DNA of 39,482 nucleotides from an uncultured Opitutia bacterium (GCA_903872505.1 CAIQKV010000109.1:1-39482); one strand, 5' to 3'; positions 23,047 to 31,630 are shown, counted from the stretch's first letter. Translations and numbers: made by a program. The notes: generated by a model from the sequence alone, not told the origin.

Positions 23047-23109
23047 GTTACGTGTTAGGTTTTGGGGGTGAGGCAACAAGCTCTTAATGCCTAAAACCTC
23101 AGACATAAC
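23047..23109. repeat. Imperfect inverted repeat upstream of purD
   Basis: Bases 23047-23064 (GTTACGTGTTAGGTTTTG) and the reverse complement of 23092-23109 match at 14 of 18 positions. The AT-rich TTAGGTTTT unit stands out from the surroundings. It may be another short-repeat family or a regulatory stem in the purD leader. Confidence 0.45.
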
Positions 23110-23128
23110 CGAGGGCGCGCCGCGGGCC

Positions 23129-25036
23129 TCACATCACCTGCAGCTTCCGCCGGTAGAACGCCACGACCTCGTCGGGGTCGTCGGTGAAGAGGATGTAGTC
23201 CGACATCCACGCCGGGGCGCGCTTGGTGCGGATCATCTCGCGGATCTGCCGGCGGAGGTCGCCCCAGAACTTGGCGTTGAAGAACACGTAGGGCACGCGC
23301 GGGCGGATGCCGAGCTTGAGGTTGCACATCTCGATGCCGATTTCCTCGAGCGTGCCGACGCCGCCGACGTTGAAGATGCAAAAATCCGCCGCCTCGAACC
23401 ATTTCTGGCGGAAGTGGCGCGACGACTCCTGGAAGGTGTTGAAGAAATCCACGCCGAGCTCGGGCGGCTGGGCCTCCAGCTCGAGGAAGCACGCGCCGGT
23501 GAGCGCGCCCTTGCCGCGGGCCTGGTCGGTCGCGAGGCGCATGACGCCGCCGCCGCCGCCGGTGAGGACGCCGACGTTGGGGCCGATGAAGCTGGTGAGG
23601 TGCTCGACGAGGCCGGTGATGCGGGCGGTGTCAGCCTCGTCGATGCCGACGGCCGAGCCGTAGAAGGCGAGGATGGTGGTCTCCTGGAACTTGCGCCCCA
23701 GCTCCTCGCGCACAAAGAAACCGTGCTCCTTTTTGTAGGTGTGCACGTAGAGGTCCTTCGTGATCTCGTCGTACCAGTACACCTGCACGCCGATGGCGTG
23801 GAACGTGTCGAGGCGCGCGTGGGCGTTGCTGGAGAGGAAATAGCCGTGGGTGCGCGAGGCCTTGCGGAAGATGATCCGCCGCAGCTTCACGTCGCCGATG
23901 CGGGTGAGCAGCTCGATGTGCTCCAGCAGGTCGGGGAAGTAGTCGATGATGAGGGTGTCGGAATCGGCCGGGGCGTTGTCGAGCGCCTGGATCATGGTGC
24001 GGCTGCCGATGGGGCAGACCTCGCCCTCGAGGTATTTCTTCAGGTCCTCGTTGGCGCGGACGAGCACGCTGCGGTTTTCCATGGTGCCGCTCTGGCCGCG
24101 GACGCTGATCTTGGTCTTGGGGTGCGCCTCGGGCGTGTGCGTCGGCGGGTTTTCGTCGAGGCACTTGTAGAGGTTGCCCGCGGTGGAGAGCAGGCGCTGG
24201 CGCTTCTTGGTGAGCGTCTTGACCTCGGGATCGGTGAACGGCGGGGCGCGGAAGATGTCGACCGACACCATGGGGTTCACCACGGGCTGGTCGCCCGTGT
24301 TGTAGATCTCGAGCATGATGTTCGTGCCGAAGGTCTTGATCGGGTCGAGCAGGATGGCGCTGGTGTGCAGGCCGAAGTTGCCCTGGCCCTGGTTGAGCAC
24401 GACGAAATGCTCCTTGAGATACATCGAGCAGCTGGTGAGGAGGCCGGAGCGCGGCGGGATGGTGAGCGGCGAGGCGTCGTGGCGGATTTGGACCTTGTCG
24501 AGGAAGTTGCGGCCGGCGTTGCCGGTGACGATCAGCTCGAAGTTGAGGCGTTGGAGCTTGGGCGAGAGCGTGTAGCTGACCTGGTGCGGGGTGAGAAAGA
24601 CATGGCCGTGGCTGTCGATGCTGATGGTGTTCGGCAGCTTGAGGTCGTTGGCCTTGATCGCGTCCCAGATCTCCCCCGAGGAGAGCTGGGCCGCGGCGGG
24701 CGCGAAAAAGAGGCGGCCGACCGGCGTGCCCGGGCGGAGGAGTTTTTTCCAGTAGGCGAAGTTGGGGAAACTCGGGTCGAAGATGAACGCGTCGGCGTCG
24801 AGCTCGAGGCGGTTGCCCTCCACCCGGGCGGTGCCGTGGGTCAGCATTTCTATCCCGATGCGGGCGAGGGAGCTGCGCTCGGTGAAGTGCAGGTCCGCCG
24901 CGTGCTCCTTCATGAAATCCAGCTCGGCCGGGTTGCGCGGCCAGAAGGCGAGGGTGAGGGCGACGGTGCGCTCGTCCTTGTTTTTTACGGTCAGGATCTG
25001 ACCATCGTGGCTGGTCCAAAATTGTTCGGCATTCAT
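23129..25036 (-). CDS. LOG-family (Rossmann-like) protein with about 450-residue N-terminal extension
   Basis: The last 185 residues (about 450-635) form a LOG-like domain: ILAFYGSAVG, the phosphate-binding GVLTGGGGGVMRLATDQA (glycines at 493-497), and NVGGVGTLEEIGIEM, matching the PGGxGTxxE motif except for its first residue. Classical LOG proteins have about 190 residues and hydrolyse nucleoside monophosphates such as cytokinin ribotides. The N-terminal part is not recognised. It contains beta-rich segments (TISIDSHGHVFLTPHQVSYTL) and a middle part (IIDYFPDLLEHIELLTRIGD) that could be a second Rossmann-like fold. The gene lies 85 bases upstream of purD on the same strand, which fits nucleotide metabolism. 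Function is open. Confidence 0.8.
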   Translation of the reverse strand: MNAEQFWTSHDGQILTVKNKDERTVALTLAFWPRNPAELDFMKEHAADLHFTERSSLARIGIEMLTHGTARVEGNRLELDADAFIFDPSFPNFAYWKKLLRPGTPVGRLFFAPAAAQLSSGEIWDAIKANDLKLPNTISIDSHGHVFLTPHQVSYTLSPKLQRLNFELIVTGNAGRNFLDKVQIRHDASPLTIPPRSGLLTSCSMYLKEHFVVLNQGQGNFGLHTSAILLDPIKTFGTNIMLEIYNTGDQPVVNPMVSVDIFRAPPFTDPEVKTLTKKRQRLLSTAGNLYKCLDENPPTHTPEAHPKTKISVRGQSGTMENRSVLVRANEDLKKYLEGEVCPIGSRTMIQALDNAPADSDTLIIDYFPDLLEHIELLTRIGDVKLRRIIFRKASRTHGYFLSSNAHARLDTFHAIGVQVYWYDEITKDLYVHTYKKEHGFFVREELGRKFQETTILAFYGSAVGIDEADTARITGLVEHLTSFIGPNVGVLTGGGGGVMRLATDQARGKGALTGACFLELEAQPPELGVDFFNTFQESSRHFRQKWFEAADFCIFNVGGVGTLEEIGIEMCNLKLGIRPRVPYVFFNAKFWGDLRRQIREMIRTKRAPAWMSDYILFTDDPDEVVAFYRRKLQVM

Positions 25037-25184
25037 CGGGAAAGAGGTCGATTCATGGCTGGTCCGGACTCGGGACACAAGCGGGGAGTAATTGTTTGCC
25101 TTTCGCTCCCCCGGCTGGCACATCGAAACTTTTACGGCACAAACTCCCGCCGTTTGGTTCCATATCGTCTCCGCCCATCATCTC

Positions 25185-26000
25185 ATGAAACTCAAGTTCA
25201 CCCTCACGACCTGCCTGCTGGCGCTTGGTGTCTGTGCCGCGCTCCGGGCGCAGGATATCAAGCTCAACATTCCCGGCCAGAGCGCCACGCCGGCCCCGGC
25301 CGCCGCCCCGGCGGCCGCCGCGCCGGCCGCCCCCGCGTTCACCGACGCCCAGCTGCTGGAGGAATACGGCTGGTTCATCGGCAAGCGCATCGGGCTGTCC
25401 GACCTCAATTTCACCCAGGCCCAGGTCGCCATGGTCCTGCAGGGCATCACCGCCGCCTCCATGGGCAAGCCGTCGCCGAGCGAACTCGAGAAGATCGGCC
25501 CCGCGATGGATGAGTTCATCAAGGCCAAGCAAAGCGAATATCTGGCGAAGGTGCGGGCCCAGGGCCTGGCGCAGTCCGCCGCGTTCCTGACCGAGCTGAA
25601 GAAGAAGCCGGGCGTGATCGTGCTACCGGACGGCCTTTGCTACGAAATCATCAAGCCGGGCGAAGGCCCGGGTCCGAAGCCCACGGACACGTTGACGGCC
25701 AACTACACCGGCGCCCTGATCGACGGTTCGGTGTTTGACAGCTCCGTGCAGCGGGGCAGCCCGGTGGAGTTCCCGCTGGACCAGGTCATTCCCGGCTGGA
25801 CCGAGGGCCTGCAGAAGATCGGCAAGGGCGGCAAGATCCGCCTCTATGTCCCGCCGGACCTCGCCTACGGTGATGCCATCCGCCCCGGCATCCCGCCGGC
25901 CTCGACCCTCGTGTTCGACGTGGAGGTCCTCGACTTCAAGCCGACGCCGCCGCCCGCGCCTGCCGCGCCCGCCGCGACGCCGCCGGCCACGGGCAAGTAA
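25185..26000 (+). CDS. Exported FKBP-type peptidyl-prolyl cis-trans isomerase
   Basis: The 271-residue protein has a signal peptide (MKLKFTLTTCLLALGVCAALRA), an Ala-Pro linker (residues about 36-54), an N-terminal helical dimerisation-like domain (residues about 58-155), and a C-terminal FKBP domain with ANYTGALIDGSVFDSS, FPLDQVIPGWTEGLQKIGKGG and YVPPDLAYG. This is the FkpA/Mip layout, so a periplasmic folding catalyst and chaperone is likely. A second Pro-Ala tail closes the protein. The ATG at 25185 gives the best signal peptide, and longer readings overlap the divergent leader. A strong terminator follows. Confidence 0.93.
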   Translation: MKLKFTLTTCLLALGVCAALRAQDIKLNIPGQSATPAPAAAPAAAAPAAPAFTDAQLLEEYGWFIGKRIGLSDLNFTQAQVAMVLQGITAASMGKPSPSELEKIGPAMDEFIKAKQSEYLAKVRAQGLAQSAAFLTELKKKPGVIVLPDGLCYEIIKPGEGPGPKPTDTLTANYTGALIDGSVFDSSVQRGSPVEFPLDQVIPGWTEGLQKIGKGGKIRLYVPPDLAYGDAIRPGIPPASTLVFDVEVLDFKPTPPPAPAAPAATPPATGK

Positions 26001-26026
26001 CGCGCCCCGCCTCCGCCTTTTACCCA

Positions 26027-26053
26027 GCCCCCGGTTTCCACCGGGGGCTTTTT
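26027..26053 (+). terminator. Rho-independent terminator of the FKBP gene
   Basis: GCCCCCGGT (26027-26035) pairs with ACCGGGGGC (26040-26048) around TTCC, followed by five T residues. It lies 27 bases after the stop codon and ahead of the convergent aldolase gene. Confidence 0.88.
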
Positions 26054-26075
26054 CTTGCCCGGATTCCGGGCGGAT

Positions 26076-27128
26076 TCAGCCGCGGACCACCGCCTGCAGG
26101 TCGGCGGTGAACGCCGCCACCTGCTGCTCGGTCGTGTCCCACGCGCACATCAGCCGGTAGCCGTGCTCGCCGATGAAGCGGTAGAAATGCCAGCCCCGCG
26201 CCGTGAGCGCCGCATAGACCGCCGGCGGCAGCTCGACGAACACGCCGTTGGCCTCGGGCTCGGCCAGCAGCCGCAGCGACGGCTGCGCCCGCACGGCCGC
26301 CGCGAGCTGCCGGGCCATGGCGTTGGCGTGGCCGGCATGCCGCAGCCAGGCGCCGTCGCGCAGCAGCGCGTCCCACTGGGCGGCGGCAAAGCGCATCTTC
26401 GAGTCCAGCTGGCCGGCCTGCTTCACGCGGCGGTCGAAGTCCCGCGCGAGCTCGCGGTTGAAAAACACCACGGCCACGGTGGACTGCAGGCCGCACTTGG
26501 TGCCGCCGAAGCAGAGCACGTCGACGCCCGCGCGCCAGGTGGCATCCGCCGGGGAGACGCCGCGGGCCTGCAGGGTGGCCGCGGCGTTGGCGAAGCGGGC
26601 GCCGTCCATGTGCACGGCGAGCCCGTGGGCATGGGCGAGCGCGGCGAGGGCGCGCACCTCGGCGGGCGAGTAGACCGTGCCCCATTCCGTGGCTTGGGTG
26701 AGCGAGAGCGCGCCGGGCTTCTGGAAGTGCACGCCGCGGTCGCGGTGGAGCACGGGTTCGACCGCGGCGGGCGGCAGTTTGCCGTTGGGCCCGGCGAGGG
26801 GAAAGAGCTTGGAGCCGCCGGTGAAAAACTCGGGGGCGCCGCACTCGTCGGTGTCCACGTGCGAGTAATCGTGGCAGATCACGCTGTGGTAGCTGCGGCA
26901 GAGCGCGGCGAGGGCGAGGGCGTTGGCCGCCGTGCCGTTGAAGACAAAAAACACCTCGCAGTCGGTCTCGAAGATCCGGTGGAAGTTGGTTTTGGCGCGC
27001 GCCGTCCACTCGTCGTCCCCGTAACTCGGCACGCTGCCGGTGTTGGCGGCGGCGAGCCCGGCCCAGGCCTCGGGGCAGATGCCGGTGGTGTTGTCGCTGG
27101 CGAACGTGTAGTCGGCGCGGGCGGGCAT
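26076..27128 (-). CDS. Threonine aldolase family protein (PLP-dependent beta-eliminating lyase fold)
   Basis: The 350-residue protein has the fold-type I layout of low-specificity threonine aldolases, which split threonine to glycine and acetaldehyde. It starts with FASDNTTGICPEAW. The cofactor-aspartate motif is HMDGARF (D175), and the PLP lysine is K211 in CFGGTKCGL. The VFNGTAANALAL stretch and the EWGTVYS segment also fit. Whether threonine or another beta-hydroxy amino acid is the substrate cannot be told. I prefer the ATG at 27128 over the TTG at 27149. It is divergent from aroK with 56 bases between starts, and convergent with the FKBP gene. Confidence 0.88.
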   Translation of the reverse strand: MPARADYTFASDNTTGICPEAWAGLAAANTGSVPSYGDDEWTARAKTNFHRIFETDCEVFFVFNGTAANALALAALCRSYHSVICHDYSHVDTDECGAPEFFTGGSKLFPLAGPNGKLPPAAVEPVLHRDRGVHFQKPGALSLTQATEWGTVYSPAEVRALAALAHAHGLAVHMDGARFANAAATLQARGVSPADATWRAGVDVLCFGGTKCGLQSTVAVVFFNRELARDFDRRVKQAGQLDSKMRFAAAQWDALLRDGAWLRHAGHANAMARQLAAAVRAQPSLRLLAEPEANGVFVELPPAVYAALTARGWHFYRFIGEHGYRLMCAWDTTEQQVAAFTADLQAVVRG

Positions 27129-27184
27129 GGTGATTTTCGTGTTTGGCAAGGCGGGGGCGGGGGCGTTTCGTGACAGCGCACGCG

Positions 27185-27739
27185 ATGAATGCAGCGGACG
27201 TCAATCTCTACCTCGTCGGTTTCATGGGCTCGGGCAAGAGCACCGTGGGCCGCGCCGTGGCCCAGCGGCTGGGTTTCACGGCGCTGGACAGCGACCACGA
27301 GATCGAGCGGCTGCGCGGCTGCACCATTGCCGAGATCTTTGCCGGCGAGGGCGAGGCGGCGTTCCGCGTCCACGAGCGGGAGTTCATCACCGGCGGCCAT
27401 CCGGCCGAGCGCACCGTCGTCGCCTGCGGCGGCGGGCTCGTGATGGCGCCGGGTATGCTGGAGCTCCTCCGGGCGCGCGGCGTGGTCATCTGCCTGCACG
27501 CGTCGATCGAGGCGATCCTGGAACGCACGGCGCGCCACCGGCACCGGCCGCTGCTCAATGTCGAGAATCCCGAGGAGCGGGTCCGCGCCCTCTATGCCGA
27601 GCGCGAACCGGTGTACAAGCGCGCGGGCACGGTGATCCTCACCGACGCTCGGCCCCTGGCCGACATCGTCGGGCATGTGGTCCGCACGTGGCGGCGCGAG
27701 GCGGCGGATTTCGCCCGTCAGCCCCCGCGCCACGGCTGA
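27185..27739 (+). CDS. aroK: Shikimate kinase
   Basis: AroK phosphorylates shikimate in aromatic amino acid synthesis. The 184-residue protein shows the Walker A GFMGSGKST (K18), the substrate aspartate region TALDSDHEIE, the FRVHEREF segment with the substrate arginine, the CGGGLV glycine loop, and RHRHRPLL in the lid. The ATG at 27185 gives a family-like length; a GTG at 27170 is possible. The stop lies two bases before queG, indicating one transcript. Confidence 0.95.
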   Translation: MNAADVNLYLVGFMGSGKSTVGRAVAQRLGFTALDSDHEIERLRGCTIAEIFAGEGEAAFRVHEREFITGGHPAERTVVACGGGLVMAPGMLELLRARGVVICLHASIEAILERTARHRHRPLLNVENPEERVRALYAEREPVYKRAGTVILTDARPLADIVGHVVRTWRREAADFARQPPRHG

Positions 27740-27741
27740 CC

Positions 27742-28878
27742 ATGGACGCGCGGCCGGAGGCACTGAGGCAGCGGCTGCTGGCGCTGGGCTTCGACGACGT
27801 GCGCTTTGCCGCGGCGACCCCGCCGGCGGCCGCGGGGCTGCGCGACTGGCTCGCGGCGGGCCGACACGCCGACATGGCGTGGATGGAGCGCACCGCCGAA
27901 AAACGCCTGGACCCCGGGCTCGTGCTGGCGGGCACGCGCTCGGTCATCATGCTGGGCGTGAATTACTGGCCCGGCCAACGGCGCGCGAACGGCCCGGCCT
28001 GGGCGCGCTACGCCCTGCATGAGGACTACCACGACACGATCCAGCCGGCCCTGGCGGCGGCGGGCCGCGCGCTGGAGGAAATCTGCGGGATCGGCGCCGG
28101 CGACTACCGCTACTACGTCGACACCGGCCCGGTGCTGGAGCGCGACTGGGCGGCGCGCGCGGGGCTCGGCTTCATCGGCAAGAACGCGATGCTGATCTCG
28201 CGCCGCCACGGCAACTGGCTGCTGCTCGCGGCGATCCTGACGCGCGCGGAACTGCCGCCGGATCCGCCCATCCGGAAGAAATTCGAAAATCGAAATTCGA
28301 AATTCGAAAATCCCATCGGCCTGCTCTGCGGCAAGTGCACGCGCTGCCTCGACGCCTGCCCGACGAACGCGTTTCCCCGGCCGGGGGTGGTCGACGCGCG
28401 CCGGTGCATTTCCTACCAGACGATCGAGAACAAGGGCGTGATCCCGCGGGAACTGCGCGCGGGCATCGGGGCGCATCTCTACGGCTGCGACGTCTGCCTC
28501 GAGGTGTGCCCGTGGAATCGCTTCGCGCGCGAGGGCCGGCGGCTGCTGCTCGCGGCGCGGCACGACCTGGTGGAGCTGACGCTGGCCGAGCTGCTGGAGC
28601 TGACGCCGGAGCGGTTTGCGGCGGTGTTCCAGCGCACCCCGATCAAGCGCCTGAAGCTCCCCGGCCTGCTGCGCAACGCCTGTGTCGTGGCCGGCAACTC
28701 CGGCGACGCGGCCCTGCTGCCGCACCTGGTGCGGCTCGCCGCGCACGAGCGGGCGCTGGTGCGGGTCCATGCCGTGTGGGCCGTCCACCGCCTCGGGGGC
28801 GGGGAGCGGCTGGCGGCGGCGCGGGCGGCCGAGACGGACGCGGCCGTGCGGGAGGAATACGCCGCCGGCGCCGCCTAG
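27742..28878 (+). CDS. queG: Epoxyqueuosine reductase (cobalamin and 4Fe-4S enzyme) with repeat-derived insert
   Basis: QueG reduces epoxyqueuosine to queuosine in tRNA. The 378-residue protein has the catalytic acid in YYVDTGPVLERD (D127) and GFIGKNAML. The two ferredoxin-like motifs are CGKCTRCLDACP (C196, C199, C202, C206) and GCDVCLEVCPWNR (C249, C252, C256), with another Cys in RRCISYQTIE. Just before the first cluster, residues about 180-190 (FENRNSKFEN) are encoded by a TTCGAAA repeat inserted in frame; from memory, other QueG proteins run from the PxDxP segment almost directly into the first cluster. The C-terminal part is HEAT-like. Activity is probably retained, as all motifs are intact. 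Confidence 0.93.
   Translation: MDARPEALRQRLLALGFDDVRFAAATPPAAAGLRDWLAAGRHADMAWMERTAEKRLDPGLVLAGTRSVIMLGVNYWPGQRRANGPAWARYALHEDYHDTIQPALAAAGRALEEICGIGAGDYRYYVDTGPVLERDWAARAGLGFIGKNAMLISRRHGNWLLLAAILTRAELPPDPPIRKKFENRNSKFENPIGLLCGKCTRCLDACPTNAFPRPGVVDARRCISYQTIENKGVIPRELRAGIGAHLYGCDVCLEVCPWNRFAREGRRLLLAARHDLVELTLAELLELTPERFAAVFQRTPIKRLKLPGLLRNACVVAGNSGDAALLPHLVRLAAHERALVRVHAVWAVHRLGGGERLAAARAAETDAAVREEYAAGAA
28279..28311. repeat. TTCGAAA-type repeat in frame inside queG
   Basis: The 33 bases are built from GAAAATCGAAATTCGAAATT-like units, strikingly AT-rich within a GC-rich gene. The tract is a multiple of three and keeps the reading frame. It belongs with the tracts near 9.05, 20.4 and 20.53 kb. 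Confidence 0.8.
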
Positions 28879-28885
28879 GCGCCGG

Positions 28886-29287
28886 TCAGGGAAACAATTC
28901 GCTCATCCGCGCGACGAACGCCGCGGGCGGGCGGGTGGGGCGGCCGTGCAGGTCGCAGAAGGCATGCGTGCTGTGGCCGGTGGCGAGCAGTTCGTCGCCG
29001 CGCCGCACCTCGTAGTCGAGGCGGATGCGCAGGAGCGGCTTCTCCCGGATGGTGGCGATGATGGTCAGGTTGTCGTCGTAGACGGCCGGGCGGATGAATT
29101 TCGCGGCGACCTCGAGCACCGGGATGCGATAGCCGTCGGCCTCGAGCTGGCGGTAAGGGAAGCCCTGCTCGCGGAGCAGCTGGGTGCGGGCCACCTCGAA
29201 CCACGGCAGGTAGTTCGCGTGGTACACGATGCCCATCATGTCGGTCTCGGCGTAGCGGACGGTGACCGGGGCGCGCGTCACGATCAT
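28886..29287 (-). CDS. Acyl-CoA thioesterase, 4HBT/YbgC type
   Basis: The 133-residue hotdog-fold protein has the YbgC signature YAETDMMGIVYHANYLPWFEVAR, with catalytic D16, and the AKFIRPAVYDD strand. Such enzymes hydrolyse short acyl-CoA or acyl-ACP thioesters, often beside envelope or fatty-acid genes. The ATG at 29287 overlaps the glycosyltransferase stop by four bases (ATGA), which fixes the start and suggests coupling. It ends seven bases from the convergent queG stop. In this setting it may release or edit chains made by the nearby ACP, ketosynthase and dehydratase. Confidence 0.9.
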   Translation of the reverse strand: MIVTRAPVTVRYAETDMMGIVYHANYLPWFEVARTQLLREQGFPYRQLEADGYRIPVLEVAAKFIRPAVYDDNLTIIATIREKPLLRIRLDYEVRRGDELLATGHSTHAFCDLHGRPTRPPAAFVARMSELFP

Positions 29288-30447
29288 GACTCCACCTCCG
29301 GGGCGTCGGCGCCGAACAGCGCCTCGGCGGACTGCGCCCAGCAATTGCGCCCCGCCCATTCGCGCCCGGCGTTGCCGAGGCGGTGGCGCAGGCTCTCGTC
29401 ATGGATGAGCCGTTCAAACGCCGCGGCGAGCTGCGCGGGCCGGTTCGGGGGGACGAGCAGGCCGGTGACCCCGTCGGCGACCGCCTCCGACACCCCGCCG
29501 ACATCGTGGGCGACGACCGGCAGCCCGTGCGCCGCGGCCTCGAGGTAGACGAGGCCGAAGCCCTCGATGCTGTGCTCCAGGTTCACGCTGGTCATGGCGA
29601 AGATATCGGCGCGGTTGTAGATCTCGGTGAGTTCCTCATCGGGCAGGTTGCCCAGGAATTTCACGTTGAGGTCCGATTCCGCCGCGGCGGCGCGGAGGAT
29701 CTCGCCGTAGCGGCCCTTGCTCTGGCTGCCGACAATCCAGTATTCGAGCCGGGCCCGGATGTCCGGGGCGAGCGCCTGGAGCGCCCGGAGCGTGAGGAGC
29801 TGGCCCTTGCGCGGGTGCAGCCGGCCCACGGTGAGGACGACGATCTTGCCCCGCGGGCGGGCGGGTTTGGGCGGGACGACGACGAAGTCGGTGCGCAGCG
29901 CCCCCGGGGTGAGGAAGATCTTATCCGTGGCCTCCGGGAAGGACGCGAGCAGCAGCTCCTGCGTATAATTGGTCAGGGTGCTCACGCGCGAGGCGTGGCC
30001 GATGAGCCGGCCGGCGAGCCAGCGGCGCAGGGGGCTCCGGGTGAATTTCAGGATTTCGGAGCCATGAAAAGTCAGCACGAGCCGCCGGGGCCGGAAGGCG
30101 TGGAAGAACTGGAGCAGCATCATGGTCAGCATCGGTCCGGGCTCCGGCAGGTAGACGATGGCGTGGCGGAGCTGGCGGCGGGTGCGGACGAGCTGGAGCG
30201 CCAGACGCAGCTGGCACCAAAGGTCATGGGTGCCCTTGAGCGGCAGGCGCCGCAGCCGGAAGGGCCACTTCTTCTCGGCCTGGGGCGGCGCGGAGGGCGC
30301 CCAGACCTCGACATCATAGCCCAGCCCGGCGGAGGCCTTGGCGATCTCCTCGGCGAAGGTCGCAATGCCGCCGCGCACCGGATAGAACTCGTGCGTGATG
30401 AGGAAAACGGGTCCGCCGACGGAGGGGGTGGGTGGCGAGGGACTCAT
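29284..30447 (-). CDS. GT4-family glycosyltransferase
   Basis: This 387-residue GT-B enzyme has an N-terminal acceptor domain (THEFYPVRGGIATFAEEIAKA with the glycine loop), TFHGSEILKF, and a C-terminal donor domain with VGRLHPRKGQ and the E-x7-E motif in HSIEGFGLVYLEAA. This resembles mannosyl- or glucosyltransferases acting on lipid acceptors or polysaccharides. A run of residues LTMMLLQFFHAF is hydrophobic and could contact the membrane. The ATG at 30447 is chosen because the upstream part is not family-like. It shares a divergent 178-base spacer with the ACP-FabZ gene and is coupled to the thioesterase. Confidence 0.88.
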   Translation of the reverse strand: MSPSPPTPSVGGPVFLITHEFYPVRGGIATFAEEIAKASAGLGYDVEVWAPSAPPQAEKKWPFRLRRLPLKGTHDLWCQLRLALQLVRTRRQLRHAIVYLPEPGPMLTMMLLQFFHAFRPRRLVLTFHGSEILKFTRSPLRRWLAGRLIGHASRVSTLTNYTQELLLASFPEATDKIFLTPGALRTDFVVVPPKPARPRGKIVVLTVGRLHPRKGQLLTLRALQALAPDIRARLEYWIVGSQSKGRYGEILRAAAAESDLNVKFLGNLPDEELTEIYNRADIFAMTSVNLEHSIEGFGLVYLEAAAHGLPVVAHDVGGVSEAVADGVTGLLVPPNRPAQLAAAFERLIHDESLRHRLGNAGREWAGRNCWAQSAEALFGADAPEVES

Positions 30448-30586
30448 GCGGGGTGCAGCGGGTGGCAATGAGTTAGGTTTGGGACCGGCCACTGGCAAGC
30501 GCCGCGCGCGCCGGCGCATGAAATAGGCCCGGATTTTTTCGCCGGGATTTTACAGCGCCAGCAGGGGGAATCGCCCAAGAAATGGG

Positions 30587-30616
30587 TTTACATTGCAAGC
30601 CCCCGTAGCATACAAA
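30587..30616 (+). promoter_or_regulatory. Candidate promoter for the ACP-FabZ gene
   Basis: TTTACA at 30587-30592 is followed after 18 bases by TACAAA at 30611-30616, ten bases before the start codon at 30626. The local AT-richness in an otherwise GC-rich spacer supports it. The very short leader would leave little room for a ribosome-binding site, so the call is weak. Confidence 0.35.
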
Positions 30617-30625
30617 GTACAAACA

Positions 30626-31603
30626 ATGCCAGAAGCCGTTCAACTCAACCTGGGCACCAACAAACCGTTTGTTATTCCAGGCAAACCGTTTGCGCCAGAG
30701 GACGAGTCCGCGCTGCGCGAGGCGTTGAAACGCTGTTCCCCCTCAACGTTCGAGGCCGCGGTGCAGTTTCGCAAGACCGGCAACCCCGAGCACTTGCCGG
30801 CCGTCGTGATCGGCGTGATCGAGCGTTTCGTCGAACCCGACCTGCGGATGAAGCTGAAGGATGCGGACGACGACCTGCGGCTGATCGAGGACCTGGGCAT
30901 CGATTCGCTGACGATGATGGAGATTGTCATCCTGGTGGAGGACGTCCTGCAGATGTCCATCAACAACGACGAATTGCGGAATTTGCGTACCGTGGGTGAC
31001 GTGAAGACCTTCATCGATTGCAAAGTGCGCGGGCTCGCGCTGCCCAAGCCGACCAAGTTCCTGCCCATCGAGCAGATCGCCGCGGTCATGCCGATCCAGC
31101 CGCCCTTCCTTTTCCTCAACGAGGCCTCGGTCAGTTCGAACGGCGCCAACGGCAAGTTCAAGATCACCGGCCAGGAGTTTTTCCTGCAGGGGCACTTCAA
31201 GGACAACCCCGTCATGCCGGCGTCGATCATGCTCGAGGCGCTGGGGCAGCTGGCGGTGCTGTATCTCCTGGAAGGCGCGTCCACGGAGCCCGGCAAGGTC
31301 ATCAGCCCGAACACGATTTTCTTCACCGGCTGCGAGGGCGTCCGCGCCCACCGCGTCTGCCGCCCGGGCGACATCCTCACGCTTTCCATCAAGCCGAAGC
31401 GCATGAAAATGCCGCTCGCGACGTTCGAGGGCGCCATTCGCGTCGGCCAGGAAAAGGCCGCCATTGCCGAGGAAATCACGATGACGTTCGGGTTTGCCGA
31501 GGCCACCAGCGAGCCGGTTCCCGCCAGCTCCCCCGCCGCGAAGGTCAACGGCGCGGACGGGGCGCATGCCCCGACGCCGCTCCGGGCGGCGGTGAACACC
31601 TGA
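30626..31603 (+). CDS. Acyl carrier protein fused to FabZ-type 3-hydroxyacyl-ACP dehydratase
   Basis: The 325-residue protein combines two lipid-synthesis modules. Residues about 55-135 are an acyl carrier domain with the phosphopantetheine serine S94 in DLGIDSLTMMEI. Residues about 145-300 are a FabA/FabZ hotdog domain with the active-site motif LQGHFKDNPVMPASIMLEALGQ (H190, E204). An N-terminal stretch of about 50 residues and a Pro-Ala-rich tail are extra. Normal FabZ and ACP are separate. The fusion suggests a dedicated chain-building line in which the carrier and the dehydratase act in cis. The ATG at 30626 is preferred to a TTG at 30593. It is followed by a terminator, then by ketosynthase and reductase genes. 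Confidence 0.9.
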   Translation: MPEAVQLNLGTNKPFVIPGKPFAPEDESALREALKRCSPSTFEAAVQFRKTGNPEHLPAVVIGVIERFVEPDLRMKLKDADDDLRLIEDLGIDSLTMMEIVILVEDVLQMSINNDELRNLRTVGDVKTFIDCKVRGLALPKPTKFLPIEQIAAVMPIQPPFLFLNEASVSSNGANGKFKITGQEFFLQGHFKDNPVMPASIMLEALGQLAVLYLLEGASTEPGKVISPNTIFFTGCEGVRAHRVCRPGDILTLSIKPKRMKMPLATFEGAIRVGQEKAAIAEEITMTFGFAEATSEPVPASSPAAKVNGADGAHAPTPLRAAVNT

Positions 31604-31630
31604 GGGCGTACATATCCTCCCCGCTTTCCC

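Noticed and set aside
23087..25513. Long plus-strand open frame (about 800 codons) opposite the LOG-domain gene
   Set aside because: It is a shadow frame with biased Val, Glu and Gly content. The LOG motifs on the minus strand are convincing.
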